DNA of 64,000 bases from Marinobacterium sp. (GTDB lineage Bacteria; Pseudomonadota; Gammaproteobacteria; Pseudomonadales; Balneatricaceae). Position numbers and translations under genes: made by a program. Position 1 is the first letter of the stretch, and each line of letters opens with the position of its first letter. The stretch is taken from positions 124,001 to 188,000 of the forward strand of contig JAUWAC010000001.1 in assembly GCA_030602245.1 (NCBI GenBank), read 5' to 3'. The notes beneath the pieces were generated by a model. The model saw only the letters and a program-made list of their open reading frames with translations, was not told where the DNA came from and searched no databases. Of this stretch, positions 39,954 through 49,537 are shown piece by piece.

Positions 39954-41201
39954 ATGTATAAACCGCTTTCGCTGTTCGTCGGCCTGCGTTACACCGCGGC
40001 CAAGCGCGGTAATCACTTCATCTCTTTCATATCACTGGTGTCGATGCTGGGCCTGATGCTGGGCGTAGCAGCGTTGATCGTCGTGCTTTCGGTGATGAAT
40101 GGTTTTGATCGTGAGCTCAAGCAACGCATCCTCGGCATGGTGCCCCACGCCACGCTGGGCGGCTACGGTGAGCCGCTGCGCGACTGGGAGCAGCTCGCAC
40201 AGGAGATCGCCGGCACAGCGGGCCTGATCGCCAGTGCGCCCTATATTCAGGCACAGGGGATGCTGACCCATGCCGGCCGGGTGCAGGGCGTGCTGGTAAA
40301 CGGTATCGACCCGTCACGGGAGCCGGATGTCTCGATTATCGGCGAGCATCTGGCGCACGGTGCGCTGGATGATCTGGCTGCCGGTGAGTACCGCATCATT
40401 CTCGGCGAGCTGCTGGCGCGCTACCTTGCTGCCGGTGTCGGTGACAAGGTCACACTGGTGCTGCCGGAGGCGTCGGTCAGCGTGGCCGGGATTACTCCGC
40501 GCCTGAAGCGCTTTACCGTTGCCGGCGTATTCTCGGTGGGGGCGGAACTCGATGCGAATCTCGCCTATGTCCATATTGCGGATGCCGCGCGCCTGAAGCG
40601 GATGACGCCCGGCACGGTGGACGGCCTGCGACTGCGTTTCGATGACCTGTTTCAGGCACCGCTGAAAGTTCGGGCCATCGCGCAAGAGCAGTCACAGCTG
40701 CTCAGTGCCAGTGACTGGACGCGCACGCACGGTAACCTGTTTCAGGCGATTCAGCTGGAGAAACGCATGATCGGTCTGCTGCTGTTCCTGATCGTCTTCG
40801 TGGCGGCATTTAATATCGTCTCGACACTGGTCATGGTCGTCACCGACAAGCGGGCCGACATCGCCATCCTGCGCACGATGGGGGCGACACCGCTGACGAT
40901 CATGCGCATTTTCATTGTTCAGGGTGTCGTGATCGGTGTGATCGGCACACTGCTGGGCGCGCTGCTGGGCATTCTGCTGGCGCTGACGGTGACCGATCTG
41001 GTGGCCTGGGTCGAGCATACGTTCGGTATCCAGTTCCTGTCGGCCGATGTCTATTTCATCAGTTATCTGCCGTCCCAGTTGCAGTGGGACGACGTTACGC
41101 TGATTACATTGTCGGCCCTGACCATCAGTTTCCTGGCCACGATCTACCCGGCATGGCGGGCATCACGCACACAACCGGCGGAGGCACTGCGTTATGAGTG
41201 A
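39954..41201 (+). CDS. lolC: Lipoprotein-releasing system permease, LolC/LolE (LolF) type
   Basis: Inner-membrane permease that extracts outer-membrane lipoproteins and passes them to LolA. The 415-residue protein has one helix at about residues 25-48, a large periplasmic domain, and three C-terminal helices (about 270-400) of the FtsX/MacB type ending PAEALRYE. The start [27 protein letters not shown] fits the family. Only one permease gene flanks lolD; the second (lolE) expected next is absent, so this may be a LolF-like protein acting as a homodimer. The symbol is therefore provisional. lolD overlaps its end by 8 bases. Confidence 0.88.
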   Translation: MYKPLSLFVGLRYTAAKRGNHFISFISLVSMLGLMLGVAALIVVLSVMNGFDRELKQRILGMVPHATLGGYGEPLRDWEQLAQEIAGTAGLIASAPYIQAQGMLTHAGRVQGVLVNGIDPSREPDVSIIGEHLAHGALDDLAAGEYRIILGELLARYLAAGVGDKVTLVLPEASVSVAGITPRLKRFTVAGVFSVGAELDANLAYVHIADAARLKRMTPGTVDGLRLRFDDLFQAPLKVRAIAQEQSQLLSASDWTRTHGNLFQAIQLEKRMIGLLLFLIVFVAAFNIVSTLVMVVTDKRADIAILRTMGATPLTIMRIFIVQGVVIGVIGTLLGALLGILLALTVTDLVAWVEHTFGIQFLSADVYFISYLPSQLQWDDVTLITLSALTISFLATIYPAWRASRTQPAEALRYE

Positions 41202-41886
41202 GGCGGTTCTCGACGCGCGCGAAATTCACAAGAGCTATGTTGAAGCGGGACGGGCGATGCCGGTTATCGAAGGCGCCTCGCTCGTGGTACGCCCGGGCGA
41301 GAAGGTGGCGATTATCGGCACGTCAGGCAGCGGCAAAAGCACCCTGCTGAATGTGCTCGGCGGGCTGGATCGCCCGGACCGGGGGCAGGTACAGGTCGGC
41401 GGGGAGTCGTTGTATGCTGTTTCGGAAGTGCGCCGCGCGGGTCTGCGTAATCGCCACCTGGGCTTTGTGTACCAGTTTCACCATCTGCTCAACGAATTCA
41501 GTGCGCTGGAAAATGTGGCGATGCCGCTGCTCATTGCGCGCCAGGCGCCGAAGGTGGCCCGTGAGGCGGCGCAGGCGTTACTCGAGCAGGTTGGACTCGG
41601 ACACCGGCTGAAACACAAACCGGGGCAGCTCAGTGGCGGCGAACGTCAGCGCGTGGCGATAGCGCGTGCGCTGGTGTGCAAGCCCGCCTGTGTCCTGATG
41701 GATGAGCCGACCGGCAATCTGGATCGCCACACGGCGCAGGACGTGGAGGCGATGCTGGATACGCTGAATCGGGAATCAGGGATTGCGTTTGTCACCGTCA
41801 CCCATGATCTGGCGCTGGCCCAGCGGATGGACCGGGTGTTGGAAATTCGCGATGGGCAGCTGCTGCCGTGGCCGGCAGGGCAGTGA
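41194..41886 (+). CDS. lolD: Lipoprotein-releasing system ATPase LolD
   Basis: ATPase of the Lol transporter, 230 residues. It has Walker [10 protein letters not shown], the LolD-specific loop [24 protein letters not shown], the signature LSGGERQR and Walker [13 protein letters not shown]. Its start lies inside the end of the permease gene, giving coupled production. The next gene on this strand is comEC; a convergent DUF2062 gene lies 9 bp after the stop. Confidence 0.96.
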   Translation: MSEAVLDAREIHKSYVEAGRAMPVIEGASLVVRPGEKVAIIGTSGSGKSTLLNVLGGLDRPDRGQVQVGGESLYAVSEVRRAGLRNRHLGFVYQFHHLLNEFSALENVAMPLLIARQAPKVAREAAQALLEQVGLGHRLKHKPGQLSGGERQRVAIARALVCKPACVLMDEPTGNLDRHTAQDVEAMLDTLNRESGIAFVTVTHDLALAQRMDRVLEIRDGQLLPWPAGQ

Positions 41887-41895
41887 CGCCGGCCG

Positions 41896-42444
41896 TCAGT
41901 CGTGCGTGTCGGTGCGGTTGCGGCGTGCGGCGCGATCGCTCTTGCGCTTGCGCCAGCTGCGGTTGACGTGCCAGATCCAGAACCACTGGATCGCGAAGTA
42001 GCTCAGCGAGGCAACGACAAAACCGGTCAGTACCGAGCCGAGCAGCAGCGGCCACCAGATCGCCGACAATTCACTCTGCAGGCTGGCCAGATCCCAGTGA
42101 AATGCCACCGCTTCACGCGCGCGCGTGTCGAGCAGCCAGGCGCCGATGCGGTAGGTGAAATAGAAGATTGGCGGCATCGTCAGCGGATTGGTCAGCCAGA
42201 CGAGGCCGATCGATACTGCCAGATTGCCGGCCAGCATAAGGGCCAGTACTGCGGCGACGAGCATCTGCCCGGGAATGGGCAGGAAAGCGCAGAACAGGCC
42301 GATGAGGAATGCACGCGAGACCGATTTGCGTGTCAGATGCCACAGATTGGGGTTATGCAGATGGTCGCCCAGCCAGCGCAACGATGGATGTGCGCGCAGT
42401 TTGTGCTGATCCGGCATGTACTTCTTGAATAATTTGCGCGGCAT
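41896..42444 (-). CDS. DUF2062 domain membrane protein
   Basis: A 182-residue membrane protein of the DUF2062 family, whose function is unknown. Typical features are the early motif HLTRKSVSRAFLIGLFCAFLPIPGQM, followed by hydrophobic helices and the segment WLTNPLTMPPIFYFTYRIGAWLL, then a last helix and a basic C-terminal tail (RKRKSDRAARRNR). ATG 42444 begins MPRKLFKKYMP, a usual start; the frame stays open further upstream without support. It lies between lolD and comEC on the opposite strand, as its Pseudomonas counterpart does. Confidence 0.85.
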   Translation of the reverse strand: MPRKLFKKYMPDQHKLRAHPSLRWLGDHLHNPNLWHLTRKSVSRAFLIGLFCAFLPIPGQMLVAAVLALMLAGNLAVSIGLVWLTNPLTMPPIFYFTYRIGAWLLDTRAREAVAFHWDLASLQSELSAIWWPLLLGSVLTGFVVASLSYFAIQWFWIWHVNRSWRKRKSDRAARRNRTDTHD

Positions 42445-42521
42445 ACTGTAGGCGTTTGGTCTCGATTTCGAGGGGCAATTATGCCGAGTGTGTCCCGATA
42501 ATCCAATAACGGAGATCAAGG

Positions 42522-44753
42522 ATGATCCCGTACCTGAGCGCTCTGCTGCTGGTCGCCTGGCTGCCCCGGTTGGCCTGGTTGCCCGTTTTGCTGCTGTTGC
42601 TGCTGCCGTTGATGCGTCGGCGACGCTGGCAGCGGCCCCTGTTCATATTTGTGGCCGCCAGCCTGTATGCTGCGCTGTGGGGCGGCTGGCAACTGAGCCA
42701 TCGTCTGCCCGATGCCTATGTGCGCAGCGACGTCGGCATGCAGCTGCAGATCGATTCGCTGGTCAGCCGACAGGGGCGACGGCAGAGCTTCACCGTGGCA
42801 GTGATCGCCGTCGATGACACGTCCGGCCCCATCGCCCGACTGCGACGCCTGAAACTTTCATATTATGACACCAGCACGCGGTTGCAGGCGGGTGATCGAC
42901 TGCACGCCGTTGTGCGTCTTTTTCCTCCGCGTGGACTCAGTAACCCGCATGCGTTTGACAGCGAACGACGCTACCTGAGTGAGGGGATCGATGCCCGCGG
43001 CTATATTCGAACGCTGCGCACGCGTGAGTCGAGCCGGTTTTCATTGGCGGCAGTGCGTCAGACGTTGGGCGATCATATCGATGCGGTTTATTCGCCAACT
43101 GCCGCGGCCACGCTGCGCGCGTTGACGCTGGGCGATCGCGCCGGTCTGAGTGACGGTCAGTGGCGCCTGCTCAGCGAGACCGGCACCGCCCACCTGATGG
43201 TGGTCAGTGGCCTGCATGTGGCGCTGATCGCTGCGATCGGTGTGTTGCTGGCACGGGGACTTTGTCTGCCGCTTCTGTACCTGGGTGTCAGCGCGCTGAC
43301 GGTGCGTCGAGCCGCGATCCTGCTGGCACTTGGCTTTGCCACTGCGTATGCGCTACTGGCGGGCATGGGACTGCCGGTTCAGCGCGCGCTGATCATGGTC
43401 GCGGTGTTCCTCGGTGGCGAATGGCTGTTGCGCCCGATCAGCGCCTGGCAGCGCTGGCGGGTCGCATTGGTGCTGGTCACACTGTGGCAGCCGCTGGCGG
43501 TGGTGGAAGCCGGGGCCTGGTTGTCCTTTGGTGCCGTGGCACTGCTGATCTGGATGACCGGTATCAAGCGCAGCGGAACGCGGATGGCCGGTGATTGGTG
43601 GCGCCTGCAGGCCCAGCTGTTTGTTGGCATGTTGCCCCTGACCGCGTTGCTGTTTCAGCAGATCGGACTGCTGGCCCCGCTGGTAAACTGCATCGCGCTG
43701 CCGCTGGCCTCCCTGTTCGTTAGCCTGTTGCCGCTGCTGCTGCCCGTCAGTGTGATGATGGGGCTGCCCTGGCTGACGGCGACGATCAGTCAGGGCATTG
43801 ACGGCTTCTGGCGCGGACTCTCGTGGGCGCGCGATGAGCTGGGCCTCTATCTGGCGCTGCCCGAACCCTCCTGGGTTGCCGTCGCAACGTCGGTGCTGGC
43901 GATCGCGTGGTGGCTGACGCCGTTTCCGTTGCGTTGGCGCTGGCTCAGTGTCGTCCTGCTGTTCCCGTTGCTGACCACCGCTGTCCGATTGCCCGCCGAG
44001 GGTAGCTTCCGTGCACGGGTGTTTGATGTCGGTCAGGGGCTGGCGGTGCTGGTGGAAACGGCGCACAGCACGCTGCTGTACGATACCGGGCCGGGGTATA
44101 ACGGCGGAGGATCGGTATTCCCCTATGCGATTGCGCCGTTGCTGCGGGCCCAGAACCGCGCGCGTATCGATCAGGTGGTGATCAGTCACGCTGACAGTGA
44201 TCACAGCGGCGGTCTTGAAGCACTGCGTCAGCGAATCGAGATCGGAACCCTGATCAGCGGACAGCCCGACATGTTTGAGGAGCTGGCTGCGCGGGACTGC
44301 GCCGACGCCGCACCGCTGCGTATCGATGGTGTATCTATTCAGCTGTTGCAGGCGGCTGGTGTGCGCGGTGATAACGAGCGCTCCTGCGTGGTCGTTGTTG
44401 AGGGGCGTTATTGCACGCTGCTGTTGCCGGGGGATCTCGGTTTCCCGGGTGAGCAGGCGCTGTCGCAGTCCGTGTTGCCCGAGGTCGACTGGCTGCTTGC
44501 CGGCCACCACGGCAGTGCAACGGCAAGCTCTGAGCAATGGCTGCAACGGTTGCAGCCGAAGCAGGTGATCTTCAGTCGGGGGCGCTTTAACCGCTTTGGT
44601 CATCCCGCCACCGAGGTGCTGGAGCGAGTCGATGCGATAGAGGCGCAGGTGCGTGATACCGCGCAGGAAGGCGCGCTGCTGCTGGAAGACCGTCCCGGGT
44701 GTCCGGCCACCGGCCAGCGTGAGGTAAAAAGGCGTTACTGGACAGCGGGTTAA
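42522..44753 (+). CDS. comEC: DNA internalization-related competence protein ComEC/Rec2
   Basis: Inner-membrane channel for single-stranded DNA entry in natural transformation. The 743-residue protein has N-terminal helices with an OB-like domain, the Competence domain of many helices (SGLHVALIAAIGVLLARG is typical), and a C-terminal metallo-beta-lactamase-like domain with DVGQGLAVLVE, VISHADSDHSGGLEAL (HxDxDH) and LLAGHHGSATASS. All expected parts are present, so the gene seems functional. CGGAG lies about 11 bases before ATG 42522. Other competence genes are not in the window. Confidence 0.94.
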   Translation: MIPYLSALLLVAWLPRLAWLPVLLLLLLPLMRRRRWQRPLFIFVAASLYAALWGGWQLSHRLPDAYVRSDVGMQLQIDSLVSRQGRRQSFTVAVIAVDDTSGPIARLRRLKLSYYDTSTRLQAGDRLHAVVRLFPPRGLSNPHAFDSERRYLSEGIDARGYIRTLRTRESSRFSLAAVRQTLGDHIDAVYSPTAAATLRALTLGDRAGLSDGQWRLLSETGTAHLMVVSGLHVALIAAIGVLLARGLCLPLLYLGVSALTVRRAAILLALGFATAYALLAGMGLPVQRALIMVAVFLGGEWLLRPISAWQRWRVALVLVTLWQPLAVVEAGAWLSFGAVALLIWMTGIKRSGTRMAGDWWRLQAQLFVGMLPLTALLFQQIGLLAPLVNCIALPLASLFVSLLPLLLPVSVMMGLPWLTATISQGIDGFWRGLSWARDELGLYLALPEPSWVAVATSVLAIAWWLTPFPLRWRWLSVVLLFPLLTTAVRLPAEGSFRARVFDVGQGLAVLVETAHSTLLYDTGPGYNGGGSVFPYAIAPLLRAQNRARIDQVVISHADSDHSGGLEALRQRIEIGTLISGQPDMFEELAARDCADAAPLRIDGVSIQLLQAAGVRGDNERSCVVVVEGRYCTLLLPGDLGFPGEQALSQSVLPEVDWLLAGHHGSATASSEQWLQRLQPKQVIFSRGRFNRFGHPATEVLERVDAIEAQVRDTAQEGALLLEDRPGCPATGQREVKRRYWTAG

Positions 44754-44817
44754 GGCCCTACTCAGGGTCGCGAGCGCTGTGGTAGAGTAGCGCTGGGTAT
44801 AGACGGGAGGAGACGTC

Positions 44818-45438
44818 GTGTTCGAATTGATTCAGGCGGGTGGCTGGCTGATGGTGCCGATTATCGGTTGTTCCATCCTGGCGCTGGCAATCGTGATCGA
44901 GCGCCTGATCGCGCTGCGTCCGTCTCGCGTGGTGCCGACCGGCCTGTTGGCGCAGGTCTGGGAGCTGGTACGCAGCGGAGAGATGACACCGGAGCGGATG
45001 CGGGTCATCAAGCAGGAGAGCCCGCTGGGCAGCATCGTCGTGGCCGGGCTGAACAGCTCCGCCCACGGCCGTGACGTGATGAAAGAGAGTATTCAGGAAG
45101 CGGCGACGGCCGTCGTGCACGAGTTGGAACGCTTCCTCAATGCACTGGGTACGATCGCCGCGATCACGCCTCTGCTGGGGCTGCTGGGTACCGTTATCGG
45201 CATGATCAAGGTGTTCACCGAAATCATGATTCAGGGCACCGGCAACGCCAATGTGCTCGCCGGCGGTATCTCCGAAGCGCTGATCACGACCGCGGCGGGC
45301 CTGTCGATCGCGATTCCCGCGCTGGTGCTGCACCGCTACTTTCAGCGTCAGGTCGATACGCTGGTCCTGACGATGGAGCAGGAAGCGATCAAGCTGGTGG
45401 AAATGGTGCACGGAGAGCGTGATGTCGACTTCCGCTGA
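44818..45438 (+). CDS. exbB: ExbB/TolQ/MotA family proton channel protein
   Basis: Inner-membrane component of a proton-driven motor, 206 residues with three membrane helices (about residues 8-28, 110-132 and 155-178). The third-helix TTAAGLSIAIPALVLHRYF and the GLLGTVIGMIKVF region are typical of ExbB/TolQ. The partner exbD follows. No tonB gene is next to it, so whether it energises TonB, TolA or something else is open; in Pseudomonas the same pair precedes lpxK. GTG 44818 has GGGAGGA 6 bases upstream. Confidence 0.88.
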   Translation: MFELIQAGGWLMVPIIGCSILALAIVIERLIALRPSRVVPTGLLAQVWELVRSGEMTPERMRVIKQESPLGSIVVAGLNSSAHGRDVMKESIQEAATAVVHELERFLNALGTIAAITPLLGLLGTVIGMIKVFTEIMIQGTGNANVLAGGISEALITTAAGLSIAIPALVLHRYFQRQVDTLVLTMEQEAIKLVEMVHGERDVDFR

Positions 45439-45459
45439 CAGCCACGGCGGGGCGCGCTG

Positions 45460-45879
45460 ATGCGATTCCAACGCCAGCGCCGCGAAGAGGTCAACGTCAA
45501 CCTGACACCGCTGATCGATGTGGTGTTCCTGCTGCTCATCTTCTTTATGGTCTCGACGACGTTTACCAAGGAAACCCACCTCGAGGTCGACCTGCCCGAG
45601 GCGGCTGCGGCGACGCCGGTCACCGATGTCGAGAGCATCGATATCCTGATCAATGCCGAAGGGCAGTACAGCGTCAATGGCCAGGCGCTGGTCAACACGC
45701 AGGCGAGCACGCTGCGCAGGGCGATTGCGGAAATCGCCGGCGATGCACGGACGCTGCCGCTGGTCATTACCGCCGATGCCACGACGCCACATCAGGCGGT
45801 GGTCACCGCGATGGATGTGGCCGGGCAGCTTGGATTCAGTCAGCTCAGCATCACGACCCGGGAACCGGAAAACCGCTGA
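45460..45879 (+). CDS. exbD: ExbD/TolR family biopolymer transport protein
   Basis: Partner of the ExbB-like protein, 139 residues. A short basic cytosolic start (RFQRQRREEVNVNLTPLIDVVFLLLIFF) leads into a single membrane helix containing the essential Asp (in PLIDVVF), followed by a periplasmic domain. It begins 21 bp after exbB and its stop shares a base with the lpxK start, linking the motor to lipid A synthesis genes. Confidence 0.9.
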   Translation: MRFQRQRREEVNVNLTPLIDVVFLLLIFFMVSTTFTKETHLEVDLPEAAAATPVTDVESIDILINAEGQYSVNGQALVNTQASTLRRAIAEIAGDARTLPLVITADATTPHQAVVTAMDVAGQLGFSQLSITTREPENR

Positions 45880-46892
45880 TGGGGCTTGAGCACGCCTGGT
45901 ACCGTCATTCGCGCTGGCTGTTCCTGCTGCGCCCGCTGTCGACACTGTACCGTACGCTGGCGGCACGCCGTCGGCGCCGCCTCGAAGCACGGCAGTGGCA
46001 CGCACCGGTACCGGTCATCATCGTGGGCAACATTACCGTGGGCGGCAGCGGCAAGACGCCGCTGACGCTGGCGCTGATCGAGCAGTTGCGTCGCTGGGGC
46101 TACCGACCGGGGGTGGTCAGTCGGGGCTATGGTGCCCGGCCGCCGCATCTGCCGTTCGCGGTTGGCGCCGATACCGACCCGGTCGAGGGCGGGGATGAAC
46201 CCTGCCTGCTGGTGCGCCGCACCGGGGTGCCCCTTTATATCGATCCGGATCGCACCGCTGCAGCACGCGCGCTGCTCGAGACCCATGACTGTGATGTGCT
46301 GATCAGTGACGATGGTCTGCAGCACTATGCACTGGGGCGTGATATCGAACTGGCCGTCGTCGATGCGGCGAGGGGACTCGGCAACGGCCGCTGTCTGCCG
46401 GAGGGGCCGTTGCGTGAGCCCGCTCAGCGCCTGCGCGAGGTTGACCGGGTGGTGCTCAACGGCGACGGTGGTTTCGACTGGCCCGGTGCCACTCGCATGC
46501 GGCTGCGTCCCGGGGCTTTGGTCGCGCTCGCGAGTGGGCAGACGCTGCCGGCGAGCGAGTGGAGAGGAGCACGACGCGTGCATGCGGTCGCCGGCATCGG
46601 TCATCCACCGCGCTTTTTTGCCACGTTGAGGGCGCTCGGATTTGATCCAATCGAGCATCCGCTGCCGGATCACGCATCACTGCGCCCGGAAATGTTAGAA
46701 TTTGAACCCAGACTGCCGCTGCTGATGACCGAAAAAGATGCGGTCAAATGCGTCGGCTGGGCACCGCCCGACAGCTGGGCGTTGCGTGTTGAAGCCGAGC
46801 TGGAACCCGAGTTCCTCGACTGGCTCCGCGCCGCGCTGATCCGTTTGCAATCATCCGACAGGGGAGTCCGTAATGGACCAGAAACTGCTTGA
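45879..46892 (+). CDS. lpxK: Tetraacyldisaccharide 4'-kinase LpxK
   Basis: Membrane-associated kinase that phosphorylates the 4' position of the lipid A disaccharide. The 337-residue protein has an N-terminal amphipathic/hydrophobic helix ([15 protein letters not shown]), Walker [16 protein letters not shown], the SRGYGA segment, DDGLQHY and the family end with [10 protein letters not shown]. It is translationally coupled to exbD (1-base overlap) and to ycaR (20-base overlap). Confidence 0.96.
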   Translation: MGLEHAWYRHSRWLFLLRPLSTLYRTLAARRRRRLEARQWHAPVPVIIVGNITVGGSGKTPLTLALIEQLRRWGYRPGVVSRGYGARPPHLPFAVGADTDPVEGGDEPCLLVRRTGVPLYIDPDRTAAARALLETHDCDVLISDDGLQHYALGRDIELAVVDAARGLGNGRCLPEGPLREPAQRLREVDRVVLNGDGGFDWPGATRMRLRPGALVALASGQTLPASEWRGARRVHAVAGIGHPPRFFATLRALGFDPIEHPLPDHASLRPEMLEFEPRLPLLMTEKDAVKCVGWAPPDSWALRVEAELEPEFLDWLRAALIRLQSSDRGVRNGPETA

Positions 46893-47061
46893 TATCCTCG
46901 TCTGCCCGGTGTCCAAGGCGCCGGTAGAGTGGAATCGCGACACCAACGAACTGATCTGCCGCACCAGTGGACTTGCGTACCCGATTCGTGACGACATCCC
47001 GGTGATGCTCGAGAGCGAAGCCCGCACCCTGACCGCCGAAGAACGCCTGCCCGAGAAATAA
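46873..47061 (+). CDS. ycaR: Trm112/YcaR family small protein
   Basis: A 62-residue protein of the Trm112-like family (E. coli YcaR). The [14 protein letters not shown] start and [18 protein letters not shown] are typical; of the four cysteines of full zinc-binding Trm112 only a partial set remains here (Cys in LVCPV and LICRT). Function in bacteria is unknown. Its start lies inside lpxK and kdsB begins 5 bp after it, the usual lpxK-ycaR-kdsB order. Confidence 0.92.
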   Translation: MDQKLLDILVCPVSKAPVEWNRDTNELICRTSGLAYPIRDDIPVMLESEARTLTAEERLPEK

Positions 47062-47066
47062 CTGCC

Positions 47067-47837
47067 ATGAGTTTTGCCATCGTCATCCCGGCCCGTTACG
47101 CATCCAGTCGTTTCCCGGGCAAGCCGCTGGCCCTGCTCGGCGGACGTCCGATGCTGCAGCACGTCTACGAGCGCGCCTGCCAGAGCGAGGCGCGCCGCGT
47201 CATCATCGCCACCGATGACGCACGCATCGCCGAGGTGGCCGAAGGATTTGGCGCGGAAGTCTGCATGACATCGCCGGACCACCCCTCCGGTACCGATCGT
47301 CTGCAGGAAGTGGTCAGTACACTTGGTTTTTACGCGGACGACATCGTCGTCAACGTGCAGGGCGATGAACCGATGATCCCGCCGGTGATCATCAATCAGG
47401 TGGCCCATAACCTGATGGCGGTGCCGGAGGCGGGGATTGCGACGCTGTCCGAGCCGATCGAGAGTCTCGATGCACTGCTCAATCCCAACGTCGTCAAGGT
47501 GGTCAGCGATCACCGTGGCATGGCGCTCTACTTCAGCCGGGCACCGATGCCCTGGCCGCGCGATGCCGCACAGGCTCAGGGCGGCACGCTGCATGACATG
47601 CCGAGCGGATTTTCCTGGCAGCGTCACATTGGCCTGTACGCCTACCGCGTCAAGCTGCTCAACGATTTCGTGACCTGGCCGCCGGCGCCGCTGGAGCTGA
47701 CGGAGTGCCTCGAACAGCTGCGCGCGCTGTATAACGGTGTTGGCATTCATGTCGAGCCCGCGCGCGAGGCGCCGCCGGCCGGCGTCGATACGCCGGAGGA
47801 TCTGGCGCGGTTACAGCAGTTGCTGGAGGCGCAGTGA
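47067..47837 (+). CDS. kdsB: 3-deoxy-manno-octulosonate cytidylyltransferase (CMP-KDO synthetase)
   Basis: Activates KDO with CTP for lipopolysaccharide inner-core synthesis. The 256-residue protein shows [20 protein letters not shown] (CTP binding), [27 protein letters not shown] and the KDO-binding region RHIGLYAYR. The end [15 protein letters not shown] is standard. It is in the envelope operon between ycaR and a phosphatase gene, with which it shares a base (TGATG). Confidence 0.97.
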   Translation: MSFAIVIPARYASSRFPGKPLALLGGRPMLQHVYERACQSEARRVIIATDDARIAEVAEGFGAEVCMTSPDHPSGTDRLQEVVSTLGFYADDIVVNVQGDEPMIPPVIINQVAHNLMAVPEAGIATLSEPIESLDALLNPNVVKVVSDHRGMALYFSRAPMPWPRDAAQAQGGTLHDMPSGFSWQRHIGLYAYRVKLLNDFVTWPPAPLELTECLEQLRALYNGVGIHVEPAREAPPAGVDTPEDLARLQQLLEAQ

Positions 47838-48322
47838 TGCAGAAAACCGGTGTGCTCTTCGTCTGTCTGGGCAATATCTGCCGCTCGCCGACGGCGCATG
47901 GCGTATTTCTGCACAAGCTGGCGCAGGAGCCTCAGCTGGCGCAATGGCTGGAGGTGGACTCGGCCGGTACTGCGGCCTATCACGTGGGTAATCCGCCGGA
48001 CCCGCGCAGTACCGAGGTCGCCCTGCGGCGTGGCTACGACCTGTCGCCGCTGCGCGCGCGCGCCGTCAGCACACAGGACTTCGAGCGCTATCGCTATATT
48101 CTGGCGATGGATCGGCAGAATTACGCCAATCTGAAGGCGATCTGCCCCTCGCATTACGAGGGTCATCTCGGCATGTTCCTCGACTTCGCCGGTCTCCATG
48201 GGGCTGAAGTGCCCGACCCGTACTACACCCACGGCGATCGCGGCTTCGAGGAGGTACTCGATCTGGTCGAAGCCGCCGCTGATGGTCTGCTCGAGCATCT
48301 GCGTCAGGAGCTGTTGCGTTGA
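47837..48322 (+). CDS. Low molecular weight protein-tyrosine phosphatase
   Basis: A 161-residue phosphatase. The P-loop FVCLGNICRSPTAHG gives the CX5R active site with its Cys and Arg, and the general acid Asp lies in VPDPYYTHGDRGFEEV. These small phosphatases act on tyrosine kinases of polysaccharide export (Wzb type) or other phosphotyrosine proteins; no kinase gene is adjacent, so the substrate is unknown. The same gene sits between kdsB and murB in Pseudomonas. ATG 47837 overlaps the kdsB stop; a GTG one codon earlier is possible. Confidence 0.92.
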   Translation: MQKTGVLFVCLGNICRSPTAHGVFLHKLAQEPQLAQWLEVDSAGTAAYHVGNPPDPRSTEVALRRGYDLSPLRARAVSTQDFERYRYILAMDRQNYANLKAICPSHYEGHLGMFLDFAGLHGAEVPDPYYTHGDRGFEEVLDLVEAAADGLLEHLRQELLR

Positions 48323-49347
48323 GTCTCGCCTATCAGCACGGCTATTCGCTGAAAGCTCTGAATACCTTTGGCTTTGATGCCGTCGCCGAACGTTTCGTCG
48401 CGATCGATACGCTGGATCAGGTGCGAGAGTTGCATGCCGATATAAGGCGCAAGCCTCAGCCGCTGCTGTGGCTGGGTGGCGGCAGCAATCTGGTGCTGGC
48501 GGACCAAATCCCCGGCACTGTCGCGCAGATCCGTCTGCGGGGCCGTCGCATCGAAACGCTGAACAGCGATGAGGTGCGGGTAACGCTGGGCGCGGGGGAG
48601 AACTGGCATGCCAGCGTCGAAGCGCTGCTGGATGAGGATATTTTCGGCCTCGAGAACCTGGCGCTGATCCCCGGCGCGGTCGGGTCGGCGCCGGTGCAGA
48701 ATATTGGCGCCTACGGCGTCGAGATCGGCGATCGGCTGGAAGCGGTCGAGGTATTCGATTGGTCCAGCGCTGAGCACTATTGGCTTAGCCGCGAGGACTG
48801 CGCGTTTGGCTACCGGGACAGTCTGTTCAAGCGCAACCCCGGACGCTACCTGATTACCCGGGTACGCCTGCGGCTGAACCGCAGGCCGGCACCGGTTCTG
48901 ACCTATGCGCCGCTGCGACAGGCCCTGGCAGATCAGAGTGAGCCTCACCCGCGCGCCGTCTTCGAGGCGGTATGCCGTATCCGGCGCAGCAAGCTGCCGG
49001 ATCCGGCACAGATCGGCAATGCCGGCAGCTTCTTCAAGAACCCGCTGATTGATGCCGCGCACCACCAGCAGCTGCGCGATCGCTTTCCTGACCTTGTCGC
49101 GTACCCTGATGGTCGGCACTACAAAGTGGCTGCTGGCTGGCTGATCGATCGGCTGGGCTGGAAAGGGTATCGCGGTGGCGCGGTCGGTGTACACCGACAT
49201 CAGGCGCTGGTGCTGGTCAATTATGGTGGCGGTAATCGACAGCAGATCGAAGCGCTGTCCGGACGGATTCGTCGCTCTGTACGGGAAGCATTCGCGATCG
49301 AGCTTGAGGTAGAACCCGGTTTTTATCCGCCGACCGTGCAGCCCTGA
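48319..49347 (+). CDS. murB: UDP-N-acetylmuramate dehydrogenase MurB
   Basis: FAD enzyme that reduces enolpyruvyl-UDP-GlcNAc to UDP-MurNAc, the second committed step of peptidoglycan synthesis. The 342-residue, type I protein shows SLKALNTFGFDA at the start, WLGGGSNLVLAD (FAD), ALIPGAVGSAPVQNIGAYG and the catalytic NAGSFFKNPLI, with GWLIDRLGWKGYRGG later. The start is most likely TTG 48319, overlapping the phosphatase stop in TTGA; no ATG or GTG is nearby in frame. It closes the exbB-murB operon. Confidence 0.94.
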   Translation: MSLAYQHGYSLKALNTFGFDAVAERFVAIDTLDQVRELHADIRRKPQPLLWLGGGSNLVLADQIPGTVAQIRLRGRRIETLNSDEVRVTLGAGENWHASVEALLDEDIFGLENLALIPGAVGSAPVQNIGAYGVEIGDRLEAVEVFDWSSAEHYWLSREDCAFGYRDSLFKRNPGRYLITRVRLRLNRRPAPVLTYAPLRQALADQSEPHPRAVFEAVCRIRRSKLPDPAQIGNAGSFFKNPLIDAAHHQQLRDRFPDLVAYPDGRHYKVAAGWLIDRLGWKGYRGGAVGVHRHQALVLVNYGGGNRQQIEALSGRIRRSVREAFAIELEVEPGFYPPTVQP

Positions 49348-49477
49348 GGGGAATGCCGGTCTGCCGATGCTGGAGCGCCGAGGGCGGATAACAGCTGACA
49401 GCGGATCACAAACCTGTTGTGCATGCGCTGAAGCGATGCCAGCGTCAGCCAACAAGCAAAAACAAATGCCAGACACG

Positions 49478-49513
49478 AAAAAGCCCGATGAGTCGTCCTC
49501 ATCGGGCTTTTTT
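49478..49513. terminator. Bidirectional terminator between murB and rne
   Basis: AAAAAGCCCGATGAG (from 49479) pairs with CTCATCGGGCTTTTT across a 5-base loop TCGTC. A and T runs on both sides make it work for both convergent genes. The 130 bp between murB and this hairpin hold no gene. Confidence 0.94.
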
Positions 49514-49537
49514 GCGGGACCGCCCCGGGTGGGGCGA

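Noticed and set aside
42445-42521. Promoter of comEC (TTGGTC, 17 bp, TTATGC)
   Set aside because: The -10 candidate matches the consensus too poorly to support a call.
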